This document shows positions 26,359 through 33,067 of a stretch of 33,067 bases of DNA, piece by piece. The position numbers were made by a program, and so were the translations under genes. Positions within the stretch are counted from its first letter, which is position 1. Each line of letters begins with the position of its first letter. Source of the DNA: Sedimentisphaerales bacterium (GTDB lineage Bacteria; Planctomycetota; Phycisphaerae; Sedimentisphaerales; Anaerobacaceae). The notes beneath the pieces were generated by a model. That model saw only the letters and a program-made list of their open reading frames with translations. It was not told the origin of the DNA and did no database searches. The stretch is from the NCBI GenBank assembly GCA_016930645.1, contig JAFGGH010000022.1:1-33067 (forward strand). The letters run 5' to 3'.

Positions 26359-26398
26359 ATAAGAAGTAGGAGTTAGAGCACCATAGGAGATTTGCATA

Positions 26399-27292
26399 AT
26401 GCGTTTAGTTGTTAAAAAAGCTGATTCTGTCATTAGTGAAATGCAGTTTGGCTCCGGGCCTATAAACATCGGCAGACATGCCGACAGCCAGGTCTTTCTG
26501 CCTGACAGAACCGTTTCCCGTTATCACGCCGTCATCTACAGCACACAGGACGGCGAATGGATAGTAGAGGACCTTGATTCTGCAAACAAGACCCATCTCA
26601 ACGGCGAAGCTGTACACAAGGCCCCAATCAAAAGCGGCGATATCCTGAAAATTGTTGATTTTATTATAGAAATAAATCTCGAAGATGAAACAATCGCAGG
26701 AGAACCGATTAATCTTGATGATACTTTAACAACCACGGTTTCAGAAACAGCCGAATCCAAACCTAAAGACCCATACGAGCCTAAAATTATTGTAAGAAGA
26801 ACCGACACCGGAAGGGCGCCTGATATCAAGCTGCCCATTACCAGGACAGCGGCTTTCGCTCAGGCGACCGAAGCTATCTGCAAAGCCAAGGGGATCGAAG
26901 ATGTGCTGAAGGTGCTTATCAGTGTTATCTCAAGGCAGTTCAAAGCTCATAACATCTGGGCGGCTCTTAGAAATGAACCTCAAGGCCCTATGATTGTCCA
27001 TGCCGGCAAAAGCCTTGAAGGCAAAAACGTTAAGCTCGAACAGCTAAGACTGAAAGATAAAATTAATCAGGTAATTGAAAAGCAGCAGTTTTTACTTATC
27101 CCCAGAATTCCGCAAAGACAGGGTGAAAGCCAAATAAACTCGGCAATTATTGCTCCTGTTATGGGCCAGGGGGGTTGTTTCGGTGTAATATATCTTGATA
27201 ACGATATGGCTCACGAAAGGTATGATATCAGCGACTTGGATTACCTGATGCTTCTGGCAATCCACACCTCAACTATCGTCGAAAACTTCTAA
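26399..27292 (+). CDS. FHA domain protein with C-terminal GAF domain
   Basis: 297 residues. Residues 1-95 are an FHA phosphothreonine-binding domain with the conserved Gly25-Arg26, Ser40-Arg41-x-His43 (VSRYHA) and Asn68-Gly69. A linker rich in Pro, Thr and Glu (about 98-140) leads to a GAF-like domain (about 145-297; AFAQATEAICKAKGIEDVLK at its start, SAIIAPVMGQGGCFGVIYLD and LDYLMLLAIHTSTIVENF at its end). Such proteins are signal readers for Ser/Thr kinases or cyclic nucleotides; planctomycetes have many. No output domain is present. AGGAGA lies eight bases before the ATG. Confidence 0.88.
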   Translation: MRLVVKKADSVISEMQFGSGPINIGRHADSQVFLPDRTVSRYHAVIYSTQDGEWIVEDLDSANKTHLNGEAVHKAPIKSGDILKIVDFIIEINLEDETIAGEPINLDDTLTTTVSETAESKPKDPYEPKIIVRRTDTGRAPDIKLPITRTAAFAQATEAICKAKGIEDVLKVLISVISRQFKAHNIWAALRNEPQGPMIVHAGKSLEGKNVKLEQLRLKDKINQVIEKQQFLLIPRIPQRQGESQINSAIIAPVMGQGGCFGVIYLDNDMAHERYDISDLDYLMLLAIHTSTIVENF

Positions 27293-27301
27293 TTCACTTT
27301 C

Positions 27302-27329
27302 CGCAATACGCAGTACAAAATACGAAATA
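27302..27329. repeat. Heptad repeat copy between convergent genes
   Basis: Units CGCAATA, CGCAGTA, CAAAATA, CGAAATA fill nearly all of the gap between the FHA-GAF and glycosidase stop codons. Confidence 0.65.
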
Positions 27330-28946
27330 TTAATACCGCTTATATTTACCCATCAACTCACCCTGTGCCAGGATATGTCCGTCCATCTTTTCGAGGAGAA
27401 CTTTCTTATCCAGCGCAGTCGCGGTGTCTATCGTTGTATCCAGCGCATATATCTTGAAGTAATACCTGTGTGTCCCGCTGGGCGGGCAAGGCCCGCCGTA
27501 GCCCGTCTTGCCGAAATCAGTTACTCCCTGTTGTGTTCCGTTTCCTAATGTCTCATCATCGGGAAAAGCCTCCGGCAGTTCTTTTTTGTCAGGCGGAAGG
27601 TTATAAAGCACCCAGTGAACCCACGTCCCTCTCGGTGCGTCCGGGTCATCACTGATTAGCGCGATACTGACCGTTCCATCAGGTACTGAATCCCATTTCA
27701 GCGGCGGTGATATGTCATCACCGTCACAGGTATATTTGGATGGTATCATTCCATCATTTTCAAACGCCGTGCTTGTCAATTTTATATCCATAACCTTTTC
27801 TCCTTTATATGCAGGTAAATTTTTGCCGGGGATTAATACCGTGGTGGTATCGAGAAGCTCGCAGCAGCACCATAACATCGGAGCCTGGCCGTGCAAATCG
27901 CCAACGACCCTGGGCCTTTTAAGATAAAATTCAATATCATCTTTTTGGCCTGTCCCTACGCATATCTCCCTGAGATTTCCTTCTCTATCGAGATGTGCGC
28001 AAAGAGCTTTCCATGCTTTTTCCACAGATGGTTGGTATTTTTCATTTTCAAGCCATCCGAATTTGACGCCTGTAATCATCGCGTAAGTGAACATCGCGGT
28101 ACACGAGCTTTCTGCCCAGGAGTATTCGTAGTCTATCAACTGCCGCCACATGCCGTTTTCAGTTTGATATTTCAGAAGGGTGCTCATCATTTTCAGGTAA
28201 CTGTTCATTATCTCAGGTCTTTTGGGGTGCTCATTCGGTAATGACTTTAAAATCTCGGTAAGTGACGATGCCACCCAGCCGTTGCCCCGGCCCCAGTAAA
28301 AATGATATTCAGGGCCATGATAAAACAGGCCTGTGGGCTGCTGGAGCTTTTCGATATAAGCCGTGATTTGATTTGCCGCTCTGTCGGCGTATTTGATATC
28401 GCCTGTGGCACGGTACGCCTGAATTTGCAGCATACCTACCATATACATATCGTCAATCCACCATCTTGTCTGGTTTGTAAGGCCGTCAGGCTGCGGATTT
28501 TCCCACTGCTTGTCCGCAAGATATAAGCCAAGTTCCAGAAATCGCTCGTTGCCTGTCTGCATATAAATTTCCAGAGGCAGGATACCTTCTACATTATGGT
28601 CAACATGCTGCACCTTTGAAACCAGCTTTTCTTTATCCGTATCAATCATCCCGCCGTAACGTTTTTTTAATTTCTCCATTAGCTCTTTGTTGCCCGTTAA
28701 TCCTGCCAGGCGAAAGGCGCTGTAAGACGTACACGCCTCGGCGTAATGCAAGCCGTGTTTCCCGTAGAGCATATAATCTTTGCGGCTTAGCAGATTGTTT
28801 GCGACGCGTAATCCTATTTCATCTGGTTTTTGCCCCTGTTTATATTTGATTTGTACTTGTCCCGCAAAAACTAATGGCGCCCAAAAGGCGATTATGAGAA
28901 CCGTAATCGTTGCAAAAATCTGATATTTTTTAATATACGTGTTCAT
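27330..28946 (-). CDS. GH88/GH105-type glycoside hydrolase fused to a PEBP (YbhB-like) domain
   Basis: 538 residues from ATG 28946 (GAGGAA just upstream). A signal peptide ends at LVFA|GQ (28/29), so the product is exported. Residues about 35-370 are an (alpha/alpha)6 barrel of the unsaturated glucuronyl/rhamnogalacturonyl hydrolase type: WWIDDMYM with Asp165/Asp166, and WGRGNGWV at 218-225. These enzymes cut unsaturated uronic acids from lyase products of pectin-like polymers. Residues 386-538 are a phosphatidylethanolamine-binding/Raf-kinase-inhibitor-like domain (CDGDDISPPLKW, DDPDAPRGTWVHWVLYNLP, GPCPPSGTHRYYFKIYAL). The junction holds a strong ribosome site and ATG at 27791, so the PEBP part may also be made alone. 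Follows pbuG closely on the same strand. Confidence 0.87.
   Translation of the reverse strand: MNTYIKKYQIFATITVLIIAFWAPLVFAGQVQIKYKQGQKPDEIGLRVANNLLSRKDYMLYGKHGLHYAEACTSYSAFRLAGLTGNKELMEKLKKRYGGMIDTDKEKLVSKVQHVDHNVEGILPLEIYMQTGNERFLELGLYLADKQWENPQPDGLTNQTRWWIDDMYMVGMLQIQAYRATGDIKYADRAANQITAYIEKLQQPTGLFYHGPEYHFYWGRGNGWVASSLTEILKSLPNEHPKRPEIMNSYLKMMSTLLKYQTENGMWRQLIDYEYSWAESSCTAMFTYAMITGVKFGWLENEKYQPSVEKAWKALCAHLDREGNLREICVGTGQKDDIEFYLKRPRVVGDLHGQAPMLWCCCELLDTTTVLIPGKNLPAYKGEKVMDIKLTSTAFENDGMIPSKYTCDGDDISPPLKWDSVPDGTVSIALISDDPDAPRGTWVHWVLYNLPPDKKELPEAFPDDETLGNGTQQGVTDFGKTGYGGPCPPSGTHRYYFKIYALDTTIDTATALDKKVLLEKMDGHILAQGELMGKYKRY
27789..27805 (-). promoter_or_regulatory. Internal ribosome binding site and start for the PEBP domain
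   Basis: AAGGAG (27800-27805), eight bases, ATG (27789-27791), inside the fused gene exactly where a free-standing YbhB-like protein of 153 residues would begin. Confidence 0.65.
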
Positions 28947-28978
28947 ATCGAATTCCTCGTAATTATAATAAATCCTGG

Positions 28979-30295
28979 TCATATTTTCATTATAATCTCA
29001 GCAAGCCTTTCCTGAACTAAAAATACAAGCGACAGAATCGCGATAATCCACATTACAGGTTTAATTTCTTTCAGCTTGCCGGCCACGGCTTTAATAACCG
29101 CAAACGAAATAAATCCGAATGCAAGGCCGGTGCTGATGCTGTAACTAAGCGCTATCATTACCATAATAATATAGGCAGGGAAGGCGTCTTCGAGATTTGA
29201 AAAATCGATTCTCCTGATTTCCTTCATCATGAAAATCCCAACCATTATCAATGCCGGCGATGTCGCGTAAGACGGAACAACTCCGACAAGCGGAACAAAC
29301 GGCAGGGCGGCAAGGAATAATAATCCCGTTACTACCGAGGTCAGCCCACTTCTGCCGCCTTGTTCAATCCCCGCCGCAGATTCGATATAAGATGTTGTTG
29401 TCGATGTGCCGAAAAGTGCCCCGAACATTGTTGCTATCGCGTCAATACTCAGCAACCTGTCCAACCCCTTTATCTGTCCGTTTTCATCAACCATCTTGGC
29501 CTGGTGACAACAGGCTACCAACGTTCCCACGCTGTCGAACATATCCATAAACATCAGGCTGAATATCGAACCAAACAAACTCCATTTCAATGCCCCTAAT
29601 ATATCCAGCTTAAATGCCACTTTGCCGATGTCCAGGTTTGCCGAGAAAAACTTTTTCGGCATTTCAATCAAACCGCCAAGTGCTGCGGTGATTGTAGAAA
29701 TTATAATTCCGATTAAAAGAGCGCCTTTGATGCCCTTCATCTCAAGAAATATCATCACCAGCAGACCCAACAGGCCTATCAGCACCTCGCGGGTAATTGG
29801 CCCAGCCGAAACTAATGTCGCTTCATTCTGTACGATTACTCCCAGGTTTCTCAAGCCGATAAATGTGATAAACAATCCGATGCCGACCGATATTGCTGCT
29901 ATGAGTGATTGCGGTATTGCCTCGACTATTTTCTTTCGTAAGCCGATAAGTGTAAGCATCAAAAAAACCAGTCCTGAAAGGAACACCGCCCCCAATGCCG
30001 TCTCCCATTTGACCCCTTGCCCCATTACAAGCGTATAGGTAAAAAACGCGTTCAGACCCATTCCCGGCGCCATTGCAATCGGAGCTTTGGCGAAGAATCC
30101 CACAATCAAGGTCGCAAGGGCTGTTACTATACAGGTTATCGCGACAAGTGCATTTTTATCCATACCCGTCTTACTGAGGATATCGGGATTGACGAAGATG
30201 ATATACGCCATCGTAAGAAATGTTGTTGCCCCGGCGACTATCTCCGTTCGGAAGTTGGTTTGCCTTTCGGATAGCTTAAAATATCTGCCAAACAT
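28979..30295 (-). CDS. pbuG: NCS2/AzgA family purine permease (guanine/hypoxanthine type)
   Basis: 438 residues from ATG 30295, with GGAGG seven bases upstream. About 12-14 membrane helices. The start YFKLSERQTNFRTEIVAGATTFLTMAYI, MAPGMGLNAFFTY and GTSTTTSYIESAAGIEQGGRSGLTS are typical of the AzgA/PbuG branch of the nucleobase/cation symporters, which import adenine, guanine or hypoxanthine. Substrate cannot be fixed by eye. The 30-base gap to the glycosidase start, with an upstream ATG forming an ATGA overlap, suggests one transcript. The leader contains a heptad array, a TCCCGA palindrome and a 26-base inverted repeat. Confidence 0.93.
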   Translation of the reverse strand: MFGRYFKLSERQTNFRTEIVAGATTFLTMAYIIFVNPDILSKTGMDKNALVAITCIVTALATLIVGFFAKAPIAMAPGMGLNAFFTYTLVMGQGVKWETALGAVFLSGLVFLMLTLIGLRKKIVEAIPQSLIAAISVGIGLFITFIGLRNLGVIVQNEATLVSAGPITREVLIGLLGLLVMIFLEMKGIKGALLIGIIISTITAALGGLIEMPKKFFSANLDIGKVAFKLDILGALKWSLFGSIFSLMFMDMFDSVGTLVACCHQAKMVDENGQIKGLDRLLSIDAIATMFGALFGTSTTTSYIESAAGIEQGGRSGLTSVVTGLLFLAALPFVPLVGVVPSYATSPALIMVGIFMMKEIRRIDFSNLEDAFPAYIIMVMIALSYSISTGLAFGFISFAVIKAVAGKLKEIKPVMWIIAILSLVFLVQERLAEIIMKI

Positions 30296-30321
30296 CTTCA
30301 AGCCTCCCTGCAATATTACAA

Positions 30322-30359
30322 TGTACGAAATGCGAAATACGAATCCCGATTCATCGGGA
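30322..30359. repeat. Heptad array with TCCCGA palindrome upstream of pbuG
   Basis: GTACGAA, ATGCGAA, ATACGAA, then TCCCGATTCATCGGGA (30344-30359), the last identical to 17167-17182. Shows heptads and palindrome as parts of one element. Confidence 0.75.
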
Positions 30360-30360
30360 C

Positions 30361-30386
30361 TCAAAATGACCAGCTGGTCAGTTTGA
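30361..30386. promoter_or_regulatory. 26-base inverted repeat between tRNA-Leu and pbuG
   Basis: Perfect core TGACCAGCTGGTCA (30367-30380), extended by TCAAA / TTTGA on both sides with one mismatched pair. Ten bases after the tRNA-Leu 3' end. It could be a processing or termination hairpin for the tRNA, although there is no T tract, or an operator for pbuG. Confidence 0.55.
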
Positions 30387-30395
30387 GCAATTTAC

Positions 30396-30478
30396 TGCGA
30401 GCGATAGGAGTCGAACCTACACGTCCAAAGGACACAAGGACCTAAACCTTGCGCGTCTGCCAGTTCCGCCACGCTCGC
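30396..30478 (-). tRNA. tRNA-Leu (anticodon TAG)
   Basis: 83 bases on the minus strand. Acceptor GCGAGCG with CGCTCGC, discriminator A, anticodon stem CAAGG/CCTTG around TTTAGGT (anticodon TAG, reads CUA and CUN by wobble), the long variable arm typical of class II tRNAs, and T loop TTCGACT. The CCA end is not encoded. Confidence 0.96.
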
Positions 30479-30483
30479 TTTTT

Positions 30484-30603
30484 TCGTATCGCGTATCGCG
30501 TATTGCGTACAGCGATTCGTACTTCGTCATTTGTTATTCTGTCTTCCGTCATCTGCCTGCCGCGGCGTAGTCCCGATAGCTTCTATCGGGACGAAGCCGG
30601 GTC
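30484..30603. repeat. Heptad array grading into a GCCGCGGCG...CGAAGCCGGG hairpin element
   Basis: In steps of seven: CGTATCG, CGTATCG, CGTATTG, CGTACAG, CGATTCG, TACTTCG, TCATTTG, TTATTCT, GTCTTCC, GTCATCT, GCCTGCC, GCGGCGT, then the hairpin TCCCGATAG-ctt-CTATCGGGA (30571-30591) and CGAAGCCGGGTC. It runs from next to tRNA-Leu into the 3' end of xseB. Confidence 0.75.
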
Positions 30604-30822
30604 GTCTGTCTTCTGTTCCGTGATTTTCTCAATCCGTTTTTCAGCTTGTTGCAGTATTGTCCGGCAGTGTTTTATCAATGCCATTCCTCTTTCATACTGC
30701 TTGAGGCTGTCGGCCAGGGCGATATCACCTTCTTCGATATCACCGACTATCTTAATAAGCTCTTTAATCGCCTGCTCGAATGACAGCTTACTTATATCGT
30801 TTTGTGTATTTTTCTTTGCCAT
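30583..30822 (-). CDS. xseB: Exodeoxyribonuclease VII small subunit
   Basis: 79 residues. LSFEQAIKELIKIVGDIEEGDIALADSLKQYERGM is the family signature of XseB, which binds XseA to form the single-strand-specific exonuclease VII. AAAGG about seven bases before the ATG. The last seven residues, DDPASSR, and the stop codon come from the repeat element at 30571-30603, so the natural C-terminus was overwritten or extended. xseA is not in the window. Confidence 0.93.
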   Translation of the reverse strand: MAKKNTQNDISKLSFEQAIKELIKIVGDIEEGDIALADSLKQYERGMALIKHCRTILQQAEKRIEKITEQKTDDPASSR

Positions 30823-30835
30823 AATCAGCCTTTAT

Positions 30836-31010
30836 CTTTCTGTTTTCTGTCGTCATTCATCCGTTATCTGCCTGCCGCGGCGTAGTCCCGATGACTTCTA
30901 TCGGGACGAAGCCAGGCCCTCTGTCGTCCGTCTTTTATCGTCAGTTTTCAGTCGTCTGTCCTCTGTTATCCGCCTGCCGCGGCGTAGCTCTTCAGAACGA
31001 AGCCGGGTCA
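30836..31010. repeat. Two more copies of the heptad/GCCGCGGCG repeat upstream of xseB
   Basis: Copy two: CTGCCTGCCGCGGCGTAG (30868-30885), TCCCGATGACTTCTATCGGGA-type hairpin (30886-30906), CGAAGCCAGG. Copy three: GCCTGCCGCGGCGTAG (about 30972-30987), shorter loop CTCTTCAGAA, CGAAGCCGGGTC. Between them run pyrimidine heptads GTCGTCC, GTCTTTT, ATCGTCA, GTTTTCA, GTCGTCT, GTCCTCT, GTTATCC. Confidence 0.75.
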
Positions 31011-31121
31011 TCTGTCTTCATTTTTACTTCTTTATTTCCTGATTTTCAATCAAATTTTCCGTCCCGGGCTTTATCACCATATCTGTACCATCCTGAGCCT
31101 TTTTGATACCGGAATTCATCA

Positions 31122-31151
31122 TTGACATATCTTACAGAAAAAACATATAGT
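31122..31151 (+). promoter_or_regulatory. Promoter of the phosphomannomutase gene
   Basis: TTGACA (31122-31127), 18 bases, TATAGT (31146-31151). Start expected near 31158, with a 40-base leader and GGAG before the ATG. Confidence 0.65.
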
Positions 31152-31200
31152 ATTTGCTGTTTTAGGTTTATTCGAGATTTCGTTTATTTGGAGTTAGCAG

Positions 31201-32577
31201 ATGGATCCTGCGATTTTTAAAGCTTACGATATAAGAGGCATTTACCCCGACCAGATTGACGAAACCGGCGCATGGAAAATCGGCTATGCCGCCGCACGTT
31301 TTCTGCGTTCATTGTTAAGCGGCTATGAGAAAGGCCAGGCCAACTACCAGTCCATCTGCGTTGGCAGAGATATGCGAACCCACAGTAAAATCCTTGTCAA
31401 GGCCCTGATAGACGGAATGAACGCCAGCGGCGCTAATGTAATCGATATCGGGATGATTGACACTCCTCAGATTTATTTCGCCATCAACCACCTTGGCACC
31501 TGCGGCGGCGTACAGGTAACAGCATCGCACAATCCGGCCAAATATAACGGTTTCAAGATTTCCGGTCTCCAGGCCAAGCCAGTCGGCGCCGATACTGGCC
31601 TGAAGGACATCGAGCACATCGCGATGGCATTGCTTCATACAAAGGGTATTTCCAACGGTGCGGTCGAAAAATATGAGCTTGCCGGAGAATATAAGGAGCA
31701 CGTTCTCAAATTTCTTGACCCAAGGGTAAAACCTCTGAAGGTCGCTGTTGATGCGTCAAATGGAATGGCTGGAAAAGTACTGCCTCTGATTTTCGATGAT
31801 GCTCCTGTCGAAATAGTCAAGCTGAACTTCGAGCACACCGGTAAATTCAAGCACGAACCGAACCCGCTTGTCGAAGCCAATCTTGCCGAGCTAAAGCGGA
31901 CAGTCAAAAAGGAAAAATGTCATTTCGGTGTGTGTTTTGACGGCGATGCCGACAGACTGATGATGGTCGATGAGAAAGGTAAAACAATAGGCTGCGACCT
32001 GATGACCGCCCTTATGGCAGGTTATTTCCTCAGACAGAATCCGAAGTCAACTATAGTCTATGACCTGCGGAGCAGCTGGGTTGTGTCCGAAGAAATACTC
32101 GAAAACGGAGGCACACCCCGACGTGAAAGGGTAGGGCACGCGTTTATGAAAAAAGCGCTCCGTGATTCACACGCTGTTTTCGGTGGTGAGCTGAGCGGCC
32201 ATTTCTACTATCGCGATAACTTCTGGGCTGATTCCGGAATGATTACGATGGTACATATGTTAAATATTGTCAGCCAGGCCGGTATTCCTGTCAGCGAGCT
32301 GATTAAACCGCTTAGAAGGTACCACGCAAGCGGTGAGATAAATTTCGAAGTGGCTGATAAACAGGCAAAAATGAACGAGCTTGCAAAACGGCATAAAGAT
32401 GCCCAAATCGATAATCTCGACGGTGTTACGATAATGTACAAAGACTGGTGGTTTAACTGCAGGCCGAGCAATACCGAGCCGTTATTGAGGCTTAACGTCG
32501 AAGCGAAAACAAAAGAATCCCTCGATGAAAAACTCAAAGAGATTGAAGAGATTATCGGCAAAAGAGTTGACCATTAA
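31201..32577 (+). CDS. Phosphomannomutase/phosphoglucomutase
   Basis: 458 residues, typical for bacterial PMM/PGM (alpha-D-phosphohexomutase superfamily), which interconverts the 1- and 6-phosphates of mannose or glucose for envelope sugar synthesis. FKAYDIRGIYPDQ opens the protein. Ser109 in TASHNP is the phosphorylated active-site serine, DGDADR (247-252) binds Mg2+, GELSGHFYYRD is the sugar-specificity loop (the GEMSGH type fits dual mannose/glucose use) and RPSNTEPLLRL is the phosphate-binding loop. No residue appears missing. Own promoter upstream; monocistronic as far as seen. Confidence 0.95.
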   Translation: MDPAIFKAYDIRGIYPDQIDETGAWKIGYAAARFLRSLLSGYEKGQANYQSICVGRDMRTHSKILVKALIDGMNASGANVIDIGMIDTPQIYFAINHLGTCGGVQVTASHNPAKYNGFKISGLQAKPVGADTGLKDIEHIAMALLHTKGISNGAVEKYELAGEYKEHVLKFLDPRVKPLKVAVDASNGMAGKVLPLIFDDAPVEIVKLNFEHTGKFKHEPNPLVEANLAELKRTVKKEKCHFGVCFDGDADRLMMVDEKGKTIGCDLMTALMAGYFLRQNPKSTIVYDLRSSWVVSEEILENGGTPRRERVGHAFMKKALRDSHAVFGGELSGHFYYRDNFWADSGMITMVHMLNIVSQAGIPVSELIKPLRRYHASGEINFEVADKQAKMNELAKRHKDAQIDNLDGVTIMYKDWWFNCRPSNTEPLLRLNVEAKTKESLDEKLKEIEEIIGKRVDH

Positions 32578-32668
32578 TAGATTTTACCGGCTTTACATAA
32601 TCGGTATAGTTTAACATAAAATCTGTGATTTGGTAATTTACTCACCATGCCGAAATGTTAAATCAGAA

Positions 32669-32687
32669 AACCCGTAAAAGACGGGTT
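32669..32687. terminator. Hairpin after the phosphomannomutase gene
   Basis: AACCCGT-aaaag-ACGGGTT, seven pairs. On the plus strand the following T-rich stretch is weak; on the minus strand it is followed by TTCTGATTT, so it may work in either direction. Confidence 0.45.
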
Positions 32688-32761
32688 AGTCCCATATTTC
32701 AATTTTAAAAATATTCATTAAAAATTGATTAAGAAATTAAACTCCAGCCGATTAATATATA

Positions 32762-32946
32762 CATCATAGAATGATGTGGCTCTAAATAATGACCCAATAA
32801 GGCCATGCTGGTTTGAGCCGACCGTGTCAATCACGACAGGCAATCAAGGCAGATCGAAATCGAGATGCAGCCGGCTGGACTTGGCGAAAAAGGAAAGAGC
32901 CACCAGAGATACGGCAGAGCCTGAGCGAGGCTCTGCCATTTTTGTT
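32762..32946 (+). ncRNA. Candidate structured non-coding RNA, unassigned
   Basis: Several helices nest in a gene-free stretch: CATCAT-aga-ATGATG (32762-32776), a closing stem GTGGCTCT (32776-32783) with AGAGCCAC (32896-32903), an inner stem AGCCG (32816-32820) with CGGCT (32872-32876), hairpin CGTG-tcaat-CACG (32823-32835), and a strong intrinsic terminator (32913-32946). The unit is too far from the upstream gene to be its plain terminator. It does not match SRP RNA, tmRNA, RNase P or riboswitch cores I know. Strand is set by the terminator. Confidence 0.45.
32913..32946 (+). terminator. Strong rho-independent terminator
   Basis: Ten-pair perfect stem GGCAGAGCCT / AGGCTCTGCC (loop GAGCG) followed by ATTTTTGTT. 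More than 330 bases after the phosphomannomutase stop. Confidence 0.85.
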
Positions 32947-32953
32947 ATCCACA
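32945..32953 (+). promoter_or_regulatory. Single consensus DnaA box
   Basis: TTATCCACA matches the DnaA box consensus exactly. Only one copy is seen and no dnaA or dnaN gene is present, so it may be chance or a titration site. Confidence 0.35.
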
Positions 32954-32980
32954 GCCTGATGTTAAAAATAACCCCATTGT

Positions 32981-33067
32981 GCGCTCTCACAAGCCTGGAG
33001 CGCTCTCACAAGCCTGGAGCGCTCTCACAAGCCTGGAGCGCTCTCACAAGCCTGGAGCGCTCTCACA
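32981..33067. repeat. 19-bp perfect tandem repeat, cut by the window edge
   Basis: GCGCTCTCACAAGCCTGGA repeated four times without a mismatch (32981-33056), plus 11 bases of a fifth copy. Each junction forms the palindrome GAGCGCTC. No spacers, so not CRISPR. Confidence 0.95.

Larger units (their letters stand above)
25772..26398. other. 627-base AT-rich intergenic region
   Basis: No credible ORF. It holds a likely terminator (25884-25920), a small hairpin ACGCC-ttttg-GGCGT (26061-26075), a long imperfect hairpin (26103-26150), and the promoter of the FHA-GAF gene (26330-26358). The bases between 25925 and 26050 show nothing I can name. Confidence 0.6.
32578..33067. other. 490-base right end without a protein gene
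   Basis: An AT-rich first part with one hairpin (32669-32687), then a structured-RNA candidate ending in a strong terminator, a DnaA box, and a tandem repeat that meets the window edge. No ORF with family features. Confidence 0.6.

Noticed and set aside
32762-32946. SRP RNA, tmRNA or a known riboswitch
   Set aside because: None of their invariant cores (for example GGAAGCAGCC of SRP RNA or the tmRNA tRNA-like ends) is present.
32981-33067. CRISPR array at the right end
   Set aside because: Units follow one another without spacers and no cas gene is near; it is a plain tandem repeat.
32580-33067. Chromosomal replication origin
   Set aside because: Only one DnaA box, no dnaA, dnaN or gidA neighbour, and no cluster of boxes beside an AT-rich unwinding region.

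Overview
The window reads as chromosome of a Gram-negative-type bacterium, most likely of the Planctomycetota/PVC group, perhaps a Phycisphaerae-like anaerobe. This is an inference from the gene mix, with no marker-gene tree behind it. The signs are a complete bacterial V/A-type ATPase operon, a large LptC/OstA-like envelope protein, a pseudopilin with the RAFTLVELLVVIAIIALL type of start, a uroporphyrinogen-decarboxylase-like protein, and a GH88/GH105-type polysaccharide hydrolase. Nearly all space is used by housekeeping genes. There is no phage, transposase or CRISPR array.

Layout. 40-1180 (minus): a DUF5320 protein and a DUF89 phosphatase-like protein, driven by a promoter that overlaps a perfect 22-bp palindrome. 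1356-3802 (plus): trmD, rplS, yraN, tatD. 3952-5106 (minus): UroD-like protein. 5291-7873 (plus): clpB. 7924-8669 (minus): HEPN/MNT pair. 8733-10108 (minus): hisF, hisH. 10247: tRNA-Gly(CCC). 10322-13528 (minus): a 1068-residue protein with four ~129-residue OstA-like repeats, each marked by a CxC motif. 13807-14802 (minus): pseudopilin. 14979-24260 (minus): V-ATPase operon in the Enterococcus hirae order ntpF-I-K-E-C-G-A-B-D. 24353-25285 (minus): malate dehydrogenase. 25406-27292 (plus): a zinc-ribbon membrane protein and an FHA-GAF protein. 27330-30295 (minus): a glycosidase fused to a PEBP domain, then a purine permease. 30396: tRNA-Leu(UAG). 30583-30822 (minus): xseB. 31201-32577 (plus): phosphomannomutase/phosphoglucomutase. 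The right end holds a structured-RNA candidate with a strong terminator, a DnaA box, and a 19-bp tandem repeat that runs off the window.

The most unusual feature is a family of degenerate 7-bp-period repeats. Units are of the CGAGATA / CGAAATA or ACGAGTC / GTCNTCT kind, often with a TCCCGA..TCGGGA palindrome inside. They sit exactly at gene ends and supply start regions, stop codons and C-terminal residues for several conserved genes (tatD, ntpA, ntpB, ntpE, xseB). A separate composite of hairpins has been absorbed into the leader of the pseudopilin.

Inside the ATPase operon two such heptad arrays, in inverted orientation, bracket an intact S23-type four-helix-bundle gene between ntpE and ntpC. 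A second inverted pair brackets a 30-codon deletion remnant of the same kind of gene between ntpB and ntpD. This resembles the intervening sequences of 23S rRNA, which also carry S23 genes between inverted repeats, but here the host is a protein-coding operon.

The ATPase proteolipid carries all the residues that bind Na+ in E. hirae NtpK, so the rotor may be sodium-coupled.
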